DNA from: Baaleninema simplex PCC 7105
GTDB lineage: Bacteria > Cyanobacteriota > Cyanobacteriia > Cyanobacteriales > Geitlerinemataceae
DNA length: 54,360 bases
Assembly (NCBI RefSeq): GCF_000332355.1
Contig: NZ_KB235958.1
Location: forward strand, 2,310,806 to 2,365,165
Direction: 5' to 3'
Part shown: positions 1-8,950 of the stretch, piece by piece
Layout: each line of letters starts with the position of its first letter
Position numbering within the stretch: position 1 is the first letter of the stretch
The notes under the pieces: model-generated
What the model was told of the DNA's origin: nothing
Seen by the model: only the letters and a program-made list of their open reading frames with translations
Database searches by the model: none
Made by a program: the position numbers and the translations under genes

Positions 1-97
1 AAAGGGAGAGGGGGGAGAAAGGGAGAGGGGGAGAAAGGAAGAGGGGGAGAGGGGGAGAGGGGGAGAGGGGGAGAAAGGAAGAGGGGGAGAAAGGGAG
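1..97. repeat. Purine-rich low-complexity tandem repeat
   Basis: This stretch is made almost only of G and A, built from irregular tandem copies of GGGGGAGA and AAAGGGAG-like units. It runs from the window edge to just before fmt and is followed by a short ATCAACT-type repeat (about 98-120). Similar G-rich or pyrimidine-rich tracts recur in other gaps of this window (1975-2034, 48412-48540, 52590-52640, 53985-54020), so it looks like a genome-wide class of intergenic filler and not a gene-specific signal. Its left boundary is outside the window. Confidence 0.85.
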
Positions 98-128
98 TCA
101 ACTATCAACTATCAACCGTCAACTGTTC

Positions 129-1130
129 ATGAAGCTAATTTTCTTCGGTACGCCTCAATTTGCCGTTCCCAGTTTGAAAACTTTGATCGATCGCCCGGAA
201 TTCGAGATGGCGGCCGTGGTGACGCAACCGGACAAACGGCGATCGCGCGGTAAAACTTTGAGTCCGTCTCCGGTGAAGGCCGTCGCTGTCGAACGCGGCG
301 TTCCCGTGTGGCAACCGCGACGGGTCAAGAAAGACGCCGAAACTCTCGAAAAGCTGAAAGCGGCTGAAGCCGATGCGTTTGTTGTCGTCGCCTACGGTCA
401 GATTCTTTCGTCGGAAATCTTGCAAATGCCTCGCTTGGGCTGCATTAACGGTCACGGTTCGCTCCTTCCCGAATATCGCGGGGCGGCTCCGATTCAGTGG
501 TGTTTGTGTGAGGGGAAATCCCACACTGGAATGACCACCATGTTTATGGACGAAGGGATGGATACCGGGGCGATGTTGCTGAAATCCCACGTTGATATCG
601 GACTGCTCGAGAACGCTTGGGAGTTAGCGGCCGAACTGGCCGAACAATGCGGCGATTTGCTCGTCGAAACGCTGCTGAAACTCGATCGCGACGAAATACA
701 GCCGGTTCCCCAAGACGACGAAGCTGCCACTTACGCCCCTCTCATCCAAAAAGACGACTACAAACTCGATTGGACGCACAGCGCGATCGCCCTTCACGAT
801 CGAATTCGCGGTTTTTATCCCAACTGCGTCGCTCGCTTCGGCGAAACTCCCCTCAAAATTAAAGCCTCCGCTCCTCTCGGTGATGAGTATTGGGAACAGC
901 TTCCCCCCGAGATCGCGTCGTTACAACAGCAGTGGGGCGAAATGTCGCAAAAGTCCGGCGAACCGGGCGAAATCGTCTGCATCGTAAAAAACCTCGGGCC
1001 GGTTGTCGAAACTGGAAACGGCAAGCTCCTGTTGCGCGAAGTGCAGCTTGCGGGCAAAAAAGCTCAGTCGGGTTGGGATTTCGCCAACGGAACCCGTCTC
1101 GACGTCGGCGATCGCCTCGAAAACGGATGA
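129..1130 (+). CDS. fmt: Methionyl-tRNA formyltransferase
   Basis: Transfers a formyl group from 10-formyltetrahydrofolate to Met-tRNA(fMet), making the bacterial initiator tRNA in the cytoplasm. The 333-residue length is normal for the family. The N-terminal formyltransferase domain (about 1-190) opens with the Rossmann-like strand MKLIFFGTPQFAVPSL and carries the folate and catalytic segment NGHGSLLPEYRGAAPI. The catalytic trio is visible as N107, H109 and D145, matching N108/H110/D146 of the E. coli enzyme. The C-terminal OB-like domain (about 210-320) binds tRNA. The start ATG at 129 gives the expected N-terminus; no strong Shine-Dalgarno sequence precedes it, only a low-complexity repeat. 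The next gene follows 117 bp downstream on the same strand. Identity is secure. Confidence 0.97.
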   Translation: MKLIFFGTPQFAVPSLKTLIDRPEFEMAAVVTQPDKRRSRGKTLSPSPVKAVAVERGVPVWQPRRVKKDAETLEKLKAAEADAFVVVAYGQILSSEILQMPRLGCINGHGSLLPEYRGAAPIQWCLCEGKSHTGMTTMFMDEGMDTGAMLLKSHVDIGLLENAWELAAELAEQCGDLLVETLLKLDRDEIQPVPQDDEAATYAPLIQKDDYKLDWTHSAIALHDRIRGFYPNCVARFGETPLKIKASAPLGDEYWEQLPPEIASLQQQWGEMSQKSGEPGEIVCIVKNLGPVVETGNGKLLLREVQLAGKKAQSGWDFANGTRLDVGDRLENG

Positions 1131-1247
1131 GGTCGCTCTTACATCTGTCATAAGTCGGGCGTCGGTTAGCGGCAATTTCCCCCACGATTAAAGATAGCGC
1201 GAAAAAATTGCGCGTCCCTACCATATTTATTTCAAATAGTCAAGTCT

Positions 1248-1970
1248 ATGAACCGTACTGTTTCCCGTTGGCTCGTCAGTCCCCTGGCTGCGTTGATGCT
1301 GACCACAGGAGCTGTTTCGATCGTGGGGTGTACTGCTGTGACCGCCCAAGAACAACGCACGAACGTCCTCACCGTCACCGGGCAGGGCATCGTCTCCGTT
1401 CCCACGAGTCTGGCGCAAGTGAACCTCGGCGTCGAAGTGCGCGGCCAAACCGCCGAAGAAGTCCAACAAGCCGTTGCCGAGCGATCGAGTTCTCTCGTGC
1501 AACTGCTGCGATCGCGCAACGTCGAAAAACTACAAACCACCGGCGTTCGCCTCAACCCCATCTACTCGACGCGCAACAACGAAACCACCATTACCGGCTA
1601 TTCCGCCAGTAACACCGTGAGTTTCCGCATCGCCACCGAAGAAGCCGGACAACTCCTCGACGACGCCGTCGCCTCTGGAGCGACCCGCATCGACAGTATC
1701 AGTTTCGTCGCCACGGACGACGCCCTCGAAGCTGCTCGCGAGCAAGCTCTGCGTCAAGCCACCCTCGACGCCCAACGTCAAGCCGATGTGGTGTTAGGAA
1801 CCTTGAACCTTTCCCGACGGGAAATCGTCAACATCTCCGTTAACGCCAACGTCCCCACACCCATGCCTCTGGCTCGGTTCGATATGGTCAGAGCCGAAGC
1901 CGCCTCCACCCCCATCGAAGGCGGAGAACAGCAGGTTCAAGCCTCCGTTACCCTGGAAATTGGATATTGA
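1248..1970 (+). CDS. SIMPL (DUF541) domain lipoprotein
   Basis: A 240-residue exported protein of the SIMPL/DUF541 family. These are beta-rich periplasmic or outer-membrane-associated proteins, some linked to oxidative-stress tolerance, whose biochemical role is not settled. The N-terminus has a basic start, a hydrophobic stretch (about 9-26) and a lipobox ending IVGC with the acylatable cysteine at residue 28, so membrane anchoring is likely. The SIMPL domain fills about 38-240, starting at VLTVTGQGIVSVPTSLAQV, and contains the family pattern of a repeated TGVRLNPIYSTRN-type strand and an ITGYSASNTVSFRI segment. The following gap is low-complexity DNA, which suggests this is a single-gene unit. 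Family assignment is firm; cellular role is unknown. Confidence 0.88.
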   Translation: MNRTVSRWLVSPLAALMLTTGAVSIVGCTAVTAQEQRTNVLTVTGQGIVSVPTSLAQVNLGVEVRGQTAEEVQQAVAERSSSLVQLLRSRNVEKLQTTGVRLNPIYSTRNNETTITGYSASNTVSFRIATEEAGQLLDDAVASGATRIDSISFVATDDALEAAREQALRQATLDAQRQADVVLGTLNLSRREIVNISVNANVPTPMPLARFDMVRAEAASTPIEGGEQQVQASVTLEIGY

Positions 1971-1974
1971 ACAC

Positions 1975-2034
1975 TAGGGAATAGGGAACGGGGAATAGGG
2001 AACGGGGAATGGGGAACACCCGAACACCCGAACA
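1975..2034. repeat. Low-complexity tandem repeat (GGGAATAGGGAAC units)
   Basis: Directly after the SIMPL gene there are tandem GGGAATAGGGAAC / GGGGAATGGGGAAC units, ending in two CGAACACC units. The rest of the gap to the next gene (2035-2243) contains another imperfect pattern of CTCATCA/CCCCTCATC steps at about 2110-2170. No gene is seen in this 273-bp gap. Confidence 0.8.
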
Positions 2035-2235
2035 GTATCCTTCTTGTCCTGCTGGTTTGAGAAGAGCGGGATCGGATCATGAGGCGATCGCAGGATTGGG
2101 TGATATGAAATCTCATCATTTCATAACCTCATTATCCCCTCATCACCATCCCCTTATCTCCTCATCAAGCCCTATCCATCGACAGATTGAACTGAGCGGG
2201 CAAGGTTTTTAAATTAAAAGGAGAGTAGAAAAAAT

Positions 2236-2240
2236 AGGAG
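2236..2240 (+). promoter_or_regulatory. Ribosome binding site deciding the SDR start
   Basis: AGGAG at 2236-2240 lies 9 nt before an in-frame GTG (2250) and only 3 nt before an in-frame TTG (2244). The spacing favours GTG at 2250 as the start of the short-chain dehydrogenase. Confidence 0.65.
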
Positions 2241-2249
2241 AACTTGCCC

Positions 2250-2945
2250 GTGAACGGTAAAAAAGTCTTACTCACCGGCGGAACTGGCGGTTTGGGAATG
2301 GGGGTAACGCCGCTGGCAGCCGCACGAGGAGCCGATCTCACCGTAACCTATCGCTACAGTGAAGAGGTCGATCGCCTCAAACAGAAAATGGCGGCCGAGG
2401 ACTTTTCTAAAATTCAGTTCGTCAAGATCGATCTTCTCGACGAAAGTGCCGTCAAACAACTCATCGAAGATATGGGACGTATCGACGGGCTAATTCACCT
2501 CGTCGGAGGATTTGCGATGGGTGCCACGGCCGAATACAGTTACGAGAATTGGAAAAAAGATTTCGACCTCAATCTCAATACAACGTTCTTAACCTGCAAA
2601 TATAGTTTGGCAAAAATGCTAAAACAAGGATACGGACGAATCGTAACCGTAGGGTCGCGAGGTGCGGTCGAACCGGGGGCAAAACTGGCGGCCTACTGTG
2701 CCTCGAAAGCGGCAGTCGTCGCCCTGACAAAATCGATCGCCGCCGAAACTCGGGGAACGAACGTCACGGCAAACTGCGTCCTCCCCAGTGTCATCGATAC
2801 CCCCGCCAACCGGGAGGCAATGGGAACCGAAGAAGCTCAGAAATGGGTCGAACCGGAGTCCTTGGCAGAGGCCATCTGTTTCCTCGCCTCAGAAGCGGCG
2901 AAAGATCTGCGCGGTGCGGCCGTTCCGGTGTACGGAGACGTTTGA
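2250..2945 (+). CDS. Short-chain dehydrogenase/reductase (SDR)
   Basis: A 231-residue classical SDR, an NAD(P)-dependent oxidoreductase of unknown substrate. The Rossmann glycine motif is TGGTGGLG (residues 9-16), the NAG-like segment is replaced by HLVGGFAMG (83-91), the active-site serine is S136 in VTVGSRGAV, and the catalytic YxxxK is Y149/K153 in YCASK. The length matches small cytosolic SDRs related to 3-oxoacyl-ACP reductases. I chose GTG at 2250 because AGGAG sits 9 nt upstream; TTG at 2244 would add two residues. The stop codon abuts the next gene, whose possible TTG start (2942) overlaps this TGA, so the two may be co-translated. Family is certain; substrate cannot be told from sequence. 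Confidence 0.88.
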   Translation: MNGKKVLLTGGTGGLGMGVTPLAAARGADLTVTYRYSEEVDRLKQKMAAEDFSKIQFVKIDLLDESAVKQLIEDMGRIDGLIHLVGGFAMGATAEYSYENWKKDFDLNLNTTFLTCKYSLAKMLKQGYGRIVTVGSRGAVEPGAKLAAYCASKAAVVALTKSIAAETRGTNVTANCVLPSVIDTPANREAMGTEEAQKWVEPESLAEAICFLASEAAKDLRGAAVPVYGDV

Positions 2946-2974
2946 TTTCACTGCAACCGTTACCACTCAACATC

Positions 2975-4009
2975 GTGTTCGTATCTCAGAGAACCCGTCT
3001 GTCCCACGTCCTGAAGTCTCGTAACCCTCGAGGCGCAGGCGTTATCCTCTTGTTTTGGGCGACGCTGGGATTGGTGCTGCTGTTGGCGGCCTGTCAACCG
3101 CGCCCAGCTTCTCTTAAAATCGGTTTGAACAGTTGGCCGGGCTTCGATGTCATCGCCTATGCTGAAGCAACCGATATTTTCGAGCGTCGCGGCCTCGAGG
3201 TCGAACTGGTACGCTTCGATAACGCGCAGGATACGACCCGAGCGATGATGCGCGGCGCTCTCGATGCAGCCTTCGTCAACCTCTGGGACGTGTTACAAGC
3301 CGACCCCGCTGAAGACAGTCCGACTTACATCATGGTCACGAACGTCTCGAACGGGTCTGATGGTATTGTCGCCCACAAAGAGATTTCATCGGTCGAAGAT
3401 CTCGGCGGGCGTCGTGTGGGGGCGAAGTTGGGAACGGTCAACCATCTGATTTTGCTCGAAGCGTTGCAACTGCACGGCGTTCCTGCCCAGGCAGTGGAAC
3501 TGGCAGATGTCTCGAACGAAATCGCTGTCACTCAACTCAGAGACGATCGGCTCGATGCGGCGGTGTTGTGGGAACCGCTGTTAAGCCAAACGGCCGATGA
3601 AATTGGCGGACAGGTGATTTACACGACCCGAGATACGGACAGCGTCGTCATCGACGGCTTGGCCACGCGTGGCGAAATGGCGCGATCGAGGCGTACTGCT
3701 CTCAAACAACTCGTTCTGGCGTGGTTCGATGTCATGCACGCGATCGAAACGCAACCCGAGGAGGTGTTCGAGATCGTGGCCGAACGCCTCGGACAAGATC
3801 CCGCCGCCTTTGCGGAGGACTACGCCGGTTTGGAGAAGGGAAACATCGCCCTCAATCGCGAAATGTTTGAAGGGGGTCGCTTGAAAGACGCGATCGCCCA
3901 ACTGACCCGTTTGTTTGAAGCTGACCCGCGCCACGGACGACTGCTGCGAGAAGACCTACAAGTCGATGCTGCACCCGTGATGTCTGCAATTGAAGAATGG
4001 CAACCGTAA
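2975..4009 (+). CDS. NMT1/SsuA-type substrate-binding lipoprotein
   Basis: A periplasmic solute-binding protein of the type that serves nitrate, sulfonate, taurine or thiamine-precursor ABC importers. After a basic N-terminus and a hydrophobic stretch comes a lipobox LLAAC, the cysteine being residue 40 from GTG 2975. The mature part starts LKIGLNSWPGFDVIAYAEA, typical of NMT1/SsuA-like proteins, with the ALDAAFVNLWDVLQ and GAKLGTVNHLILLEAL segments of the two lobes. The start is uncertain: GTG 2975 gives the shorter signal peptide, while TTG 2942, overlapping the SDR stop and preceded by GGAG, would add 11 residues. No permease or ATPase gene is nearby. Instead the 3' end overlaps a histidine kinase gene by 13 nt, which suggests the protein delivers a ligand to that sensor. 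This is inference. Confidence 0.78.
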   Translation: MFVSQRTRLSHVLKSRNPRGAGVILLFWATLGLVLLLAACQPRPASLKIGLNSWPGFDVIAYAEATDIFERRGLEVELVRFDNAQDTTRAMMRGALDAAFVNLWDVLQADPAEDSPTYIMVTNVSNGSDGIVAHKEISSVEDLGGRRVGAKLGTVNHLILLEALQLHGVPAQAVELADVSNEIAVTQLRDDRLDAAVLWEPLLSQTADEIGGQVIYTTRDTDSVVIDGLATRGEMARSRRTALKQLVLAWFDVMHAIETQPEEVFEIVAERLGQDPAAFAEDYAGLEKGNIALNREMFEGGRLKDAIAQLTRLFEADPRHGRLLREDLQVDAAPVMSAIEEWQP

Positions 4010-5799
4010 GCGATCGCTCGAATTCCCCTCCCCGAAAATCGAAACGTTCTTTAACCCGACAGCTTCTCGGCGGCCTCGGGATTTCTCTAATCGCGATCGG
4101 AGCGACGACCCTCGGCGTTAATTACAAACTCCTCGAAACCGATCTCGAACACAAAATCGAACAACAGGCCACCTCTCTAGCCCGCAGCATCGAGTTCGTG
4201 TCGGAAGGATTCATCGAATTGCAATATGTCAGCGTCCTCCAGCGGGTGGTGCAAAATTACGCCACGCTGCCCAACGTCGTCGAAATCGCAATCGTCGATC
4301 CCGACGGCGTTTTGCTGGCCTATAGTGCTACATCGCCGCGACAGCGCCCTTTTGCCGAGTTGCGACCCGAGTTGGCAGACCTACTCGATCGCGCCTCGGT
4401 CGCTCACAGCCATTTCTCAGAGAAAACTACCCTCGACGGTCGTGCTGTGTTAGTCAACGTTCAACCGTTTAGCAGCGTGTTGTTTGGAACCTCGGGACGA
4501 CGGGGACTGTCGATCGCGATTCTCGACTTGCACACTCTCCACGAAGACGCTCGCAGTACGTTTTTGCAATCGAGCGCGACGTTGATGGGGGGCATTCTCG
4601 CTATTCTCGGGTTGATGAGTCTGTTACTTCAGAAAACCGTTCTCGTCCCGCTGCAACAGCTCGACGCTGCCGTGGCTCGCAGTCAGTCAACCGGACAGTT
4701 CCATTGTCCCAAACCCCTGCCCCACAACGAAATTGGAGTTCTTGCTACGGTTCTCGAGGGGGCGTTTCAGGCACTGCAACAGGAAATCCTCCGACGCACT
4801 CAAACTGAAACGGCTCTCAGAGACAGCGAATCTCGGGAAAAAACGCGATCGCGCGAACTCCAACAGACTCTCGAAAATCTCAAAAAAACCCAAGCCCAAC
4901 TCATTCATACGGAAAAAATGTCCAGTTTGGGGCAAATGGTGGCAGGAGTCGCTCACGAAATTAACAATCCGATCGGCTTCGTGTACGGCAATCTAGCCCA
5001 TCTCGAAGAATACGCGCGAGACCTCATCGAAACGATTCACCTCTATCAACGGCATTGTCCCGATCCGCCTCCCGAGATCCGACACCACCTCCACGAGATC
5101 GATTTCGTCTATCTCGAACAAGATCTTCCCCAGGCGATCGCCTCGATGCAAGCTGGCGCTCAACGCATTCGCGATATCGTCTTGTCGCTGCGTAATTTCT
5201 CTCGCCTCGACGAATCGGAAATGAAAGAGGCCGATTTCAATCAAGGCATCGACAGTACGCTCTTGACGGTGAGCTGTCGTCTCAAGCCTCAAGAGCGACG
5301 GCCTGAAATTCAGGTCGTTCGGGAGTACGACGATCTCCCTCCGGTTGAATGCTATCCCGGCCAGCTCAATCAGGTGGTGCTGAACCTTCTCAACAACGCC
5401 GTCGACGCTCTAGATACTCGTTCGGACAATCCGACGATTTGGATTCGTACCACCCTGGTTTCGGTTCCCGACAGCGATACTCGTTACGTGCGTCTCTCCA
5501 TTCGCGATAACGGATCGGGCATTACGGAAGAGGTGCGATCGAAACTCTTCGATCCCTTCTTCACCACGAAACCCGTCGGCCGAGGAACGGGTTTGGGTCT
5601 CTCGATTAGCTATCAAATTATCGTCGAACGCCATCGGGGTACTCTTTCGTGTCAGTCGGTTCCCGGTGGGGGAACTGAGTTCGTGGCCACGATTCCGGTC
5701 GCACAAATGGTCGAACATACCACGCCGCAAAATCTCCCCCGACACTCAGCGGTTTCGAGGGAGATTTTCCCACAAGCCAGTCGAAACTCGGACGGTTAA
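3997..5799 (+). CDS. Membrane sensor histidine kinase
   Basis: A 600-residue two-component sensor kinase. Visible layout: cytoplasmic tail, TM1 (about 22-42), an extracytoplasmic sensor region (about 43-190), TM2 (about 195-212), HAMP-like linker (213-265), a coiled coil (265-305), the dimerisation/phosphoacceptor domain with H320 in [12 protein letters not shown], then the ATPase domain with N-box [14 protein letters not shown]1 box DNGSGI and G2 box [10 protein letters not shown]. The sequence between H320 and the N-box fits the cyanobacterial ZraS-like group. The ATG overlaps the upstream substrate-binding lipoprotein gene by 13 nt, so the two are almost certainly co-expressed and may act as one sensor unit. 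No response regulator is encoded next to it. The stop lies 4 bp from the convergent stop of the next gene, without an obvious terminator. Confidence 0.93.
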   Translation: MATVSDRSNSPPRKSKRSLTRQLLGGLGISLIAIGATTLGVNYKLLETDLEHKIEQQATSLARSIEFVSEGFIELQYVSVLQRVVQNYATLPNVVEIAIVDPDGVLLAYSATSPRQRPFAELRPELADLLDRASVAHSHFSEKTTLDGRAVLVNVQPFSSVLFGTSGRRGLSIAILDLHTLHEDARSTFLQSSATLMGGILAILGLMSLLLQKTVLVPLQQLDAAVARSQSTGQFHCPKPLPHNEIGVLATVLEGAFQALQQEILRRTQTETALRDSESREKTRSRELQQTLENLKKTQAQLIHTEKMSSLGQMVAGVAHEINNPIGFVYGNLAHLEEYARDLIETIHLYQRHCPDPPPEIRHHLHEIDFVYLEQDLPQAIASMQAGAQRIRDIVLSLRNFSRLDESEMKEADFNQGIDSTLLTVSCRLKPQERRPEIQVVREYDDLPPVECYPGQLNQVVLNLLNNAVDALDTRSDNPTIWIRTTLVSVPDSDTRYVRLSIRDNGSGITEEVRSKLFDPFFTTKPVGRGTGLGLSISYQIIVERHRGTLSCQSVPGGGTEFVATIPVAQMVEHTTPQNLPRHSAVSREIFPQASRNSDG

Positions 5800-5803
5800 C
5801 CGA

Positions 5804-7576
5804 TTAGAACAAGTTGTTCGTCATATCGAAGTTGGCGGCGGTGAGAGTGTCGGTGAAGTTGTGCAGCTTAATCGCCATGTCCGATACGCCGTTATCCCAG
5901 CGATCGATATACACCCAAGTATCGAAGCCAACTCGCTCGCTACGGATTTCGCCGATACCGTCGCCGACGGTAAACTGGCTCGCTTCTCCGAAGTATTGGA
6001 GATGTCGGTCGGCTTTGAAGAGGTTTAATACGTCTGTCGTTTCAAAGTCGGTGATAATGTCGTAGTTGTGAGGCTTTGAATCTTCGTGGTTCGTATAGAC
6101 GAAGATGTCGTCGCCCTCTCCGCCGGCCATGATGTCGCCGCCGCGACTGCCTACGATAGTATCTTCTCCACCGCCTCCTTCGATGTAATCGTTGCCGCGA
6201 CCGGCTCGTAGGAAGTCGTCGCCGTCTCCTGCGATGATGCGATCGTTGCCGTCTCCGGTATCGATTTGGTTGTTGCCGCTGTCTTCGGAGGTATCGACGT
6301 CGTTATCGCTATTATCGCCAGAGATTAACCGTTCGACGCTATCGGGCGCACCGTAACGATAGGCGACGCTCAAGTCGGGAACTTGGAAGTCGCCCCGAGT
6401 TCCGACGAGGGAGAAGTCGGTTCCGCCTTCGGTAAATTGGGAGACGGAAAAACCAAACCGTATCTCGTCGAGGGGGAGGTTGTTAATCGGGGTGGGAAAG
6501 AAGCTCTCGACGAGGGTGGCACTACTGCCCGAGAGCTGATATTTGTAGACCGCACCGGCGTTCGTGCCGACGGTATCGTCGCGATCGGCTCCGACGAGAA
6601 GCTGGTTGCCCGAGAGACTGATTGAGTTTCCGAAGAAATCGTTGGCGGCTGAGGTTGGGTTGTCGATGGTGGTCAGTAGGTTGCCCGAGTTCGTATCGAA
6701 CACGTAGACGCGACCGCTATTGTCGTTTTCTTCGGGGGCGCTGACGACCGCTAAGCTGTTGGATATGTCAACGGCAAATCCAAAGGAACCGTTTCGTTCT
6801 GGGTTGGGACTTTGGAATTCGTGCAGGAAATTACCGGTTTGGCTGTTAAACAGGTAAGCTCGTCCGGTGTCTTTGTCGCTAACGTCGGTAGGGTCGCTTT
6901 CTCCGTATCGTTCGCCGACGAGGACGTATTGGCCCGAGAGTTTGACGTCGAAGCCAAAGATACTGAAGTTATCGCTCGGATTCGGACTTTCGAGTTTTAG
7001 GAGTCGCTGTCCGCTGGTTTTATCGAAAATATGGACGACGCCGGTATCCCAGTCGTCGTTGGGGTTGGGATCGGGAACTTCGCGATCGTGACCGGGAGCG
7101 CCGATCGCGACGCGGTTTCCATTGATATCGACGGCCTCGCCAAAGCGATCGCGTTGGACTAAACCGGCATTTAATCCCGTATCGTCGGGCGGGTTGAGAA
7201 AGGTTTGTTGTAGCTGACCCGTTCCGATATCGAATAAATATGCGGCACCGACGTTAGCGTTGGTCGGACCGTCCGCTCGGCGCGCTCCGACTACCATATG
7301 GGTTTGCCACAGGGCGATCGAGGTTCCGAATTCTCCTTGTTGGCTCGCGGAGGGATCGATATACGAACCCGCCTCGGGTAATAAATTTCCGAACCCGTCG
7401 TAAACGAACGCCGAACCGGCATTTCGGATTTCTTGAGTGGCGTCTGCGGGGTTAATGGGGTCGTCGAATTTCGTGGCAATTGCGGAAAATTGACCGTATT
7501 GAGCGACTTCTGTGCCAAATCCGTCGCGAATAGTTGGTGTGGGGTTGTTGAGAAGTTGTAAGTCAATGTTTGGCAT
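5804..7576 (-). CDS. FG-GAP beta-propeller protein with RTX calcium-binding repeats
   Basis: A 590-residue predicted secreted protein. The N-terminal two thirds contain about seven FG-GAP/integrin-alpha-like units (for example FGTSIALWQTHMVVGARR, FGEAVDINGNRVAIGAPG, FGNSISLSGNQLLVGADR), expected to fold as a beta-propeller. Then follow RTX-type nonapeptides (GDGNDRIIAGDGDD, GRGNDYIEGGGGED, GGEGDDIFVY) that bind calcium, and a C-terminal region resembling the serralysin-type end (DIITDFETTDVLNLF). There is no Sec signal peptide; RTX proteins leave the cell by type I secretion, but no type I exporter genes are in the window. I chose ATG 7576 (MPNIDLQLL) because the upstream in-frame extension to 7678 looks like noncoding sequence. 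Adhesion or matrix role is inferred. Confidence 0.85.
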   Translation of the reverse strand: MPNIDLQLLNNPTPTIRDGFGTEVAQYGQFSAIATKFDDPINPADATQEIRNAGSAFVYDGFGNLLPEAGSYIDPSASQQGEFGTSIALWQTHMVVGARRADGPTNANVGAAYLFDIGTGQLQQTFLNPPDDTGLNAGLVQRDRFGEAVDINGNRVAIGAPGHDREVPDPNPNDDWDTGVVHIFDKTSGQRLLKLESPNPSDNFSIFGFDVKLSGQYVLVGERYGESDPTDVSDKDTGRAYLFNSQTGNFLHEFQSPNPERNGSFGFAVDISNSLAVVSAPEENDNSGRVYVFDTNSGNLLTTIDNPTSAANDFFGNSISLSGNQLLVGADRDDTVGTNAGAVYKYQLSGSSATLVESFFPTPINNLPLDEIRFGFSVSQFTEGGTDFSLVGTRGDFQVPDLSVAYRYGAPDSVERLISGDNSDNDVDTSEDSGNNQIDTGDGNDRIIAGDGDDFLRAGRGNDYIEGGGGEDTIVGSRGGDIMAGGEGDDIFVYTNHEDSKPHNYDIITDFETTDVLNLFKADRHLQYFGEASQFTVGDGIGEIRSERVGFDTWVYIDRWDNGVSDMAIKLHNFTDTLTAANFDMTNNLF

Positions 7577-8044
7577 TTTTATGGGGGCTTCCAAGAACGC
7601 AATAGTTTTATCGACACTATGTCGCCCCTCTTGAGTCGTGTCTATGACAATCTGCGTGAATTTACGTAATCTTTGCAAGATTTAGTCCGAAAAAATACAG
7701 AGAATTGTCGATATTTGGCAATTAAGGAGGATCGTGTCGCTTGGGAACTCATCTGAAACAAATCGAAAATTGCTTTATGGAATCTTCAAAATTTACAGCA
7801 AGCGTGAAAATGGATACAGAAAATCGATATAATAACGCTTCCGCTTCTGAGTTAAGCTTCACATTTTTATACTGAATTTAAATACAACAAAAAATATTGT
7901 TTCGTTGCATGAAAATCTGAGCATATATTTTAATTTTTGAAGTTTTGGAGAATTACCAGAACAATGTAGCTCGGACTACAAAAACATCGAATTTCTATTT
8001 TCTATTGTTGAAACCTCTATGTTTACGTTAAGGAACCTCTAAAA

Positions 8045-8087
8045 ATTGATTTTTGAACTAAAATCAATGGTTTCAACCATTGAAACC
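8045..8087. repeat. Pair of adjacent small inverted repeats
   Basis: ATTGATTTT (8045-8053) pairs with AAAATCAAT (8060-8068) around a 6-nt loop. Immediately after it GGTTTCAA (8069-8076) pairs with TTGAAACC (8080-8087) around a 3-nt loop. Both stems are perfect. The function is unknown; they could act at the RNA or DNA level. Confidence 0.7.
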
Positions 8088-8895
8088 TCGTTTCTATTTT
8101 TCGATAATATAGGCTGTTTCTCAACGCTTCGGCTCCGCTCAGCGTTGAGTCCGAGCTCAATAAGCTTGGATAAATCGAGCTAGCTGTTAATGTCACGTTA
8201 TCTGGATATAGAAAACGATCGTATAGTTAGAAGCTTCTTTTTTTTGAACAAACGTTCTCGAAATTGAATTCAATTTAAATTGATTTAAATTCCCCTAAAA
8301 TCTCTAAAATTGTGAATTTCAACGTATTTTTTTGTTGAAATATTTAAACAAGAAACAACAAGTTTTTGTTGAATTGAGGAAATTTAGGCTCGAAAGCTTT
8401 AGATTTTGCGTTCAAAATACGATTTTAGCTCGAAATTGATTTTCGTTATGAATTTCAAGTTAAGCGATCGCCATTCTGTAAAGTCTTACGGAGTAAGGCA
8501 TTCAGCAAAACTAAACGCCCTCATTGCAATCTATGTATAAATACGGAGACAAAACACAAAGATCGCTAAAGACAGAGACGCGATCGATCTCCCATCACTC
8601 GACGCCAAATCACGGGAAATGGCGATCGAACCGCCCCGATATCCCCGAAATACGCAAAAAGAGAGGCACTGTAGCAGTACCTCTCTCGAATCATCGAAAT
8701 TTCCGTGGCGATCGCTGTCCCTGAGTCAATCAAGAATGTCTTTAAACCTATCTGGCGAAAATTCAATTCATGTGCATCTCGCCTCGAGAGGTTGTAGATA
8801 AGATGCAGAGCCGCTTCGCTTTATTAAACCTTCATATTTATAAAGTTTTGATAAATTTCGATGGTTTTTCCGTAAAACTGCCACCCTAACACCCG

Positions 8896-8922
8896 AGAGA
8901 TTAACGAGAGCCGTTAATCTCT
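8896..8922 (+). other. Hairpin in the 5' leader of the giant subtilase gene
   Basis: AGAGATTAACG (8896-8906) and CGTTAATCTCT (8912-8922) form a perfect 11-bp stem with a 5-nt loop. It ends 15 nt before the ribosome binding site AGGAG (8938-8942) and 28 nt before the ATG at 8951. There is no T-run behind it, so it is not a plain terminator. An mRNA-stability or protein-binding element is possible. Confidence 0.65.
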
Positions 8923-8950
8923 TCCAAGCATCTATTCAGGAGTGGCTACC

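Larger units (their letters stand above)
7577..8950. other. AT-rich intergenic region without a convincing gene
   Basis: About 1.37 kb between two divergent genes for secreted proteins. It is clearly richer in A and T than the flanking coding DNA. Short open frames near 8524-8801 have no recognisable protein features. It contains several small inverted repeats: 8045-8068, 8069-8087, a CTCAACGCT/AGCGTTGAG stem near 8119-8149, an AGAGAGG/CCTCTCT stem near 8663-8690, and a strong stem at 8896-8922 listed separately. Two copies of TTGAAACCTC lie near 8010 and 8080, each beside TTTCTATTTT. Promoters for both flanking genes are expected here but I cannot place them with confidence. Confidence 0.7.

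Noticed and set aside
7577-7678. N-terminal extension of the FG-GAP/RTX protein to 7678
   Set aside because: The extra 34 residues look unlike an exported protein start and lie in AT-rich DNA; ATG 7576 gives a start typical of signal-less RTX proteins.
8069-8087. Palindromic GGTTTCAA...TTGAAACC resembling a cyanobacterial CRISPR repeat end
   Set aside because: Only one such unit with no regularly spaced copies or spacers, and no cas genes in the window.
8524-8801. Three short overlapping open frames on both strands
   Set aside because: No recognisable protein features, AT-rich noncoding surroundings and no ribosome binding sites; frames overlap each other.
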